A stretch of DNA of 64,000 nucleotides. It comes from an uncultured Alphaproteobacteria bacterium (GTDB taxonomy: Bacteria > Pseudomonadota > Alphaproteobacteria > Caulobacterales > Aquidulcibacteraceae). The notes beneath the pieces were generated by a model. It had not been told where the DNA came from. It was given only the letters and a program-made list of their open reading frames with translations, and searched no databases. The DNA lies in assembly GCA_902826335.1 (NCBI GenBank), contig CADEEL010000009.1, positions 32,977 through 96,976 on the forward strand, given 5' to 3'. How positions within the stretch are numbered: position 1 is the stretch's first letter; each line of letters opens with the position of its first letter. The translations under genes were made by a program, and so were the position numbers. Of the stretch, positions 62,488-64,000 are shown in pieces.

Positions 62488-63274
62488 GCGGCGCGACATT
62501 GGCCCGGCTCACTGGCGCCGTGACGCCGCCTTTGAGCTGTAGCACGACCCGGCCATTGGCGCGCGAGACGCCGTCCACGGCGTCCTTGGCCACCCACCAG
62601 GAGCGATGCACCTGCGCGCCCTCGATCCCCTCAAGCTCGGCTATGGCGTCGCCGAGGCGCATCAAGATGAGATCGCCGCCCTTGGAGGTGTGCACCCGCA
62701 AATAATGATCCTCCGCCTCAACGGCGTGGAGCGTCGCGCCGCGCAGCTTGGGCGGGAGGCGGTCGAGAAACCGAACGGAAGGCGCGGGCGCGCCAGGCGC
62801 CGGCGCGTGCGTCTGCGCGCCGGGGCGGTTGGCGAGGATCATGATCGCGGTCATCGCCGCTGAAACCAGCAGCACGAGGCCAAAAAATCCGGGCGCTTCG
62901 CGTGCGCTGAACCGCACGCCGAACAAGAGGTTTGAATACCATGCGATCACCCCCGCGCTGACGAGGGCGACGCCGAGCGCAATGAGCGCGCCAAGCGCCC
63001 AGATATTGAAGCCGGGCGGCGCCGCGCGGGTGGCGACAGTGGCCACCCCGCCGCCGACCAGCACGCCCGCCATCATCAGCGGCGCCCAGTAGAGGAGGCG
63101 CGTCGCCAACGGCGCCTCTCCGGTTTGCAGTGCGCCCACCAGCGCCAGAAACAGCCCCGCCGCCGCGCCGATCGCCAGATTGCGCGCCCAGTCCCGCCAA
63201 TAGCGGATCGCAATTCGCGCTTCGCGAATGGGCGGGGGTGGCGGCTCACGAAGTGGATCTGCGGGTTCGCGCAT
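62465..63274 (-). CDS. Membrane-anchored LytTR transcriptional regulator
   Basis: A 269-residue regulator. Four membrane helices (about residues 33-50, 60-82, 90-112 and 127-147) precede a LytTR DNA-binding domain from about 170 (LHAVEAEDHYLRVHTSKGGD, then VHRSWWVAKDAVDGV). There is no receiver or kinase domain, so it is a one-component membrane regulator, a type that commonly controls an adjacent membrane protein. The divergent DUF2306-like gene, 68 bases away, is the probable target. Confidence 0.88.
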   Translation of the reverse strand: MREPADPLREPPPPPIREARIAIRYWRDWARNLAIGAAAGLFLALVGALQTGEAPLATRLLYWAPLMMAGVLVGGGVATVATRAAPPGFNIWALGALIALGVALVSAGVIAWYSNLLFGVRFSAREAPGFFGLVLLVSAAMTAIMILANRPGAQTHAPAPGAPAPSVRFLDRLPPKLRGATLHAVEAEDHYLRVHTSKGGDLILMRLGDAIAELEGIEGAQVHRSWWVAKDAVDGVSRANGRVVLQLKGGVTAPVSRANVAPLRTAGWF

Positions 63275-63298
63275 AAGGAAGTGCTGGCCCTTCGGCGC

Positions 63299-63315
63299 GG
63301 CGCCATCGTGGCGCC
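63299..63315. promoter_or_regulatory. Palindrome between the LytTR regulator and its divergent neighbour
   Basis: GGCGCCA (63299-63305) and TGGCGCC (63309-63315) form a perfect dyad around TCG. The same bases also give a direct repeat, GGCGCCATC followed 11 bases later by GGCGCCAATC. LytTR proteins usually bind spaced direct repeats, so this is a candidate site, but GGCGCC is frequent in GC-rich DNA. Confidence 0.35.
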
Positions 63316-63342
63316 AATCACCGCCCAGGGAGCTTGTGACAG

Positions 63343-63879
63343 ATGACGCCGCCGATTCAACTCCGCCGAACGATGCTGACCCTTACGCTTGTCGGCGCGT
63401 CCCTCGCGCTCATCGCGGTCGCGTTGGCGCCGGATTCAGACGATATCGGCCGCGCCTTCGCGGCCACGCGTTGGCGGGCTGACGGCCTGGATATCGCGCT
63501 CCTGGCCGCACAGCCCGCCGCCGTTCAAATCCACATTGCGGCGGCGGTCGCGGCGCTCGCCATTGGCGGATTTGTGCTCGCGCGCCCGAAGGGCGGCGCG
63601 CTGCACAAGACGACCGGCTGGACATGGGTGATCGCCATGGCCGCGACGGCGCTTTCCAGCCTCTTCATCACGGGACTGAACGGGGATGCGTATTCCCTGA
63701 TCCACGTGCTCTCGGGTTGGACGCTGGTCGCCTTGCCGATGGGCGTCTACGCCATCCGCCGCGAAAACCTGCGCGCGCACCGCGCCGCCATGACCGGCAT
63801 GTTCTTCGGCGGCCTCGTTTTGGCCGGCGCCCTGACGTTTCTGCCAGGCAGGCTCCTGTGGCGCGTCTTCTTTGGGTGA
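63343..63879 (+). CDS. DUF2306-like membrane protein
   Basis: A 178-residue protein with four predicted membrane helices (about 12-30, 60-82, 93-112 and 118-138, with a possible fifth at 150-168). AAVQIHIAAAVAALAIGGFV, LHKTTGWTWVIAMAATAL and HRAAMTGMFFGGLVLAGAL, with conserved histidines, are typical of DUF2306. Function unknown; heme or quinone contact through histidines has been suggested for similar four-helix proteins. GGGAG at 63328-63332 supports ATG 63343. It is divergent from a LytTR regulator. Confidence 0.78.
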   Translation: MTPPIQLRRTMLTLTLVGASLALIAVALAPDSDDIGRAFAATRWRADGLDIALLAAQPAAVQIHIAAAVAALAIGGFVLARPKGGALHKTTGWTWVIAMAATALSSLFITGLNGDAYSLIHVLSGWTLVALPMGVYAIRRENLRAHRAAMTGMFFGGLVLAGALTFLPGRLLWRVFFG

Positions 63880-64000
63880 CGTCAAGGCCCGGCGCGCGCC
63901 CTTGGCCTAATCGGCCAATCCACCACCTCCTCAACAAATTACCAGGCAAAATCAACGAACTTGCGCGGATTTGACAAAACTTGTCCCCCACCTTCGCCGG

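Noticed and set aside
63880..64000. Right-edge 121 bases searched for a gene start
   Set aside because: No convincing start with a ribosome site is visible; TTGAC and TTGTC near 63973-63987 could be promoter-like but are not sufficient.

Overview
This 64 kb window is gene-dense, GC-rich chromosomal DNA from an alphaproteobacterium. The strongest taxonomic clues are a canonical CtrA cell-cycle regulator (Asp51 receiver, C-terminal Ala-Ala) beside fliI-fliJ, a ctrA-fliI spacer holding four GANTC sites (the CcrM methylation sequence), an alphaproteobacterial gene run from nfu through tsaB, rimI, fur, miaB, phoH, ybeY, corC and lnt, and palindromic repeats of a type I associate with alphaproteobacterial genomes. 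A Caulobacterales or Hyphomonadaceae-like organism is the best guess, by inference. No rRNA, tRNA, CRISPR array, insertion sequence or prophage was seen, and no gap exceeds 300 bases without a gene. The longest gap is the ctrA-fliI spacer of 287 bases.

Layout. 1-12 kb: an S9 peptidase, threonine ammonia-lyase, a CsgG-like protein with an SH3b tail, a GST, two FKBP lipoproteins in tandem, CysQ, a UDP-glucuronate epimerase-like enzyme, glutamine-dependent NAD synthetase and HldE. 12-16 kb: a ydbH-ynbE-ydbL operon, an AsmA-like envelope lipid-transport module. 16-25 kb: an M23 peptidase, ctrA, fliI-fliJ, a malyl-CoA-lyase-like enzyme, a CARDB protein, xerD and two co-transcribed envelope proteins of unknown function. 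25-31 kb: aroK-aroB, a CNNM/CBS transporter, an FAD reductase, a glycosyltransferase and galU.

31-36 kb holds the non-oxidative pentose phosphate enzymes transaldolase and transketolase. They flank two unrecognised, possibly membrane-anchored proteins and several palindromic repeats. 36-50 kb is a surface-polysaccharide locus: O-antigen ligase/polymerase, all four dTDP-rhamnose genes, two ABC-exporter subunits, two glycosyltransferases, an FkbM methyltransferase and three PAPS-type sulfotransferases. It also contains an orphan DUF2793/glycine-rich protein of phage-tail or gene-transfer-agent type. The last part of the locus looks visibly lower in GC. With cysQ (PAP recycling), galU, hldE and the UDP-glucuronate epimerase, the window points to a rhamnose-containing, probably sulfated surface glycan exported by an ABC transporter.

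50-64 kb is mostly housekeeping: Fe-S carrier Nfu, tRNA modification (tsaB, miaB), rimI, Fur, PhoH, YbeY, CorC, Lnt, an XRE regulator, an O-methyltransferase and malate dehydrogenase. It ends with a DUF6265-like lipocalin-type protein, a tandem GNAT duplication, and a LytTR membrane regulator divergent from a DUF2306-like membrane protein.

The most unusual signals are: a palindromic repeat inserted in frame inside tsaB; a composite repeat found only upstream of tkt and mdh; a pair of nested palindromes with 4-nt asymmetric bulges beside the transaldolase gene; the tkt-linked gene pair; and the phage-type gene in the rhamnose cluster.
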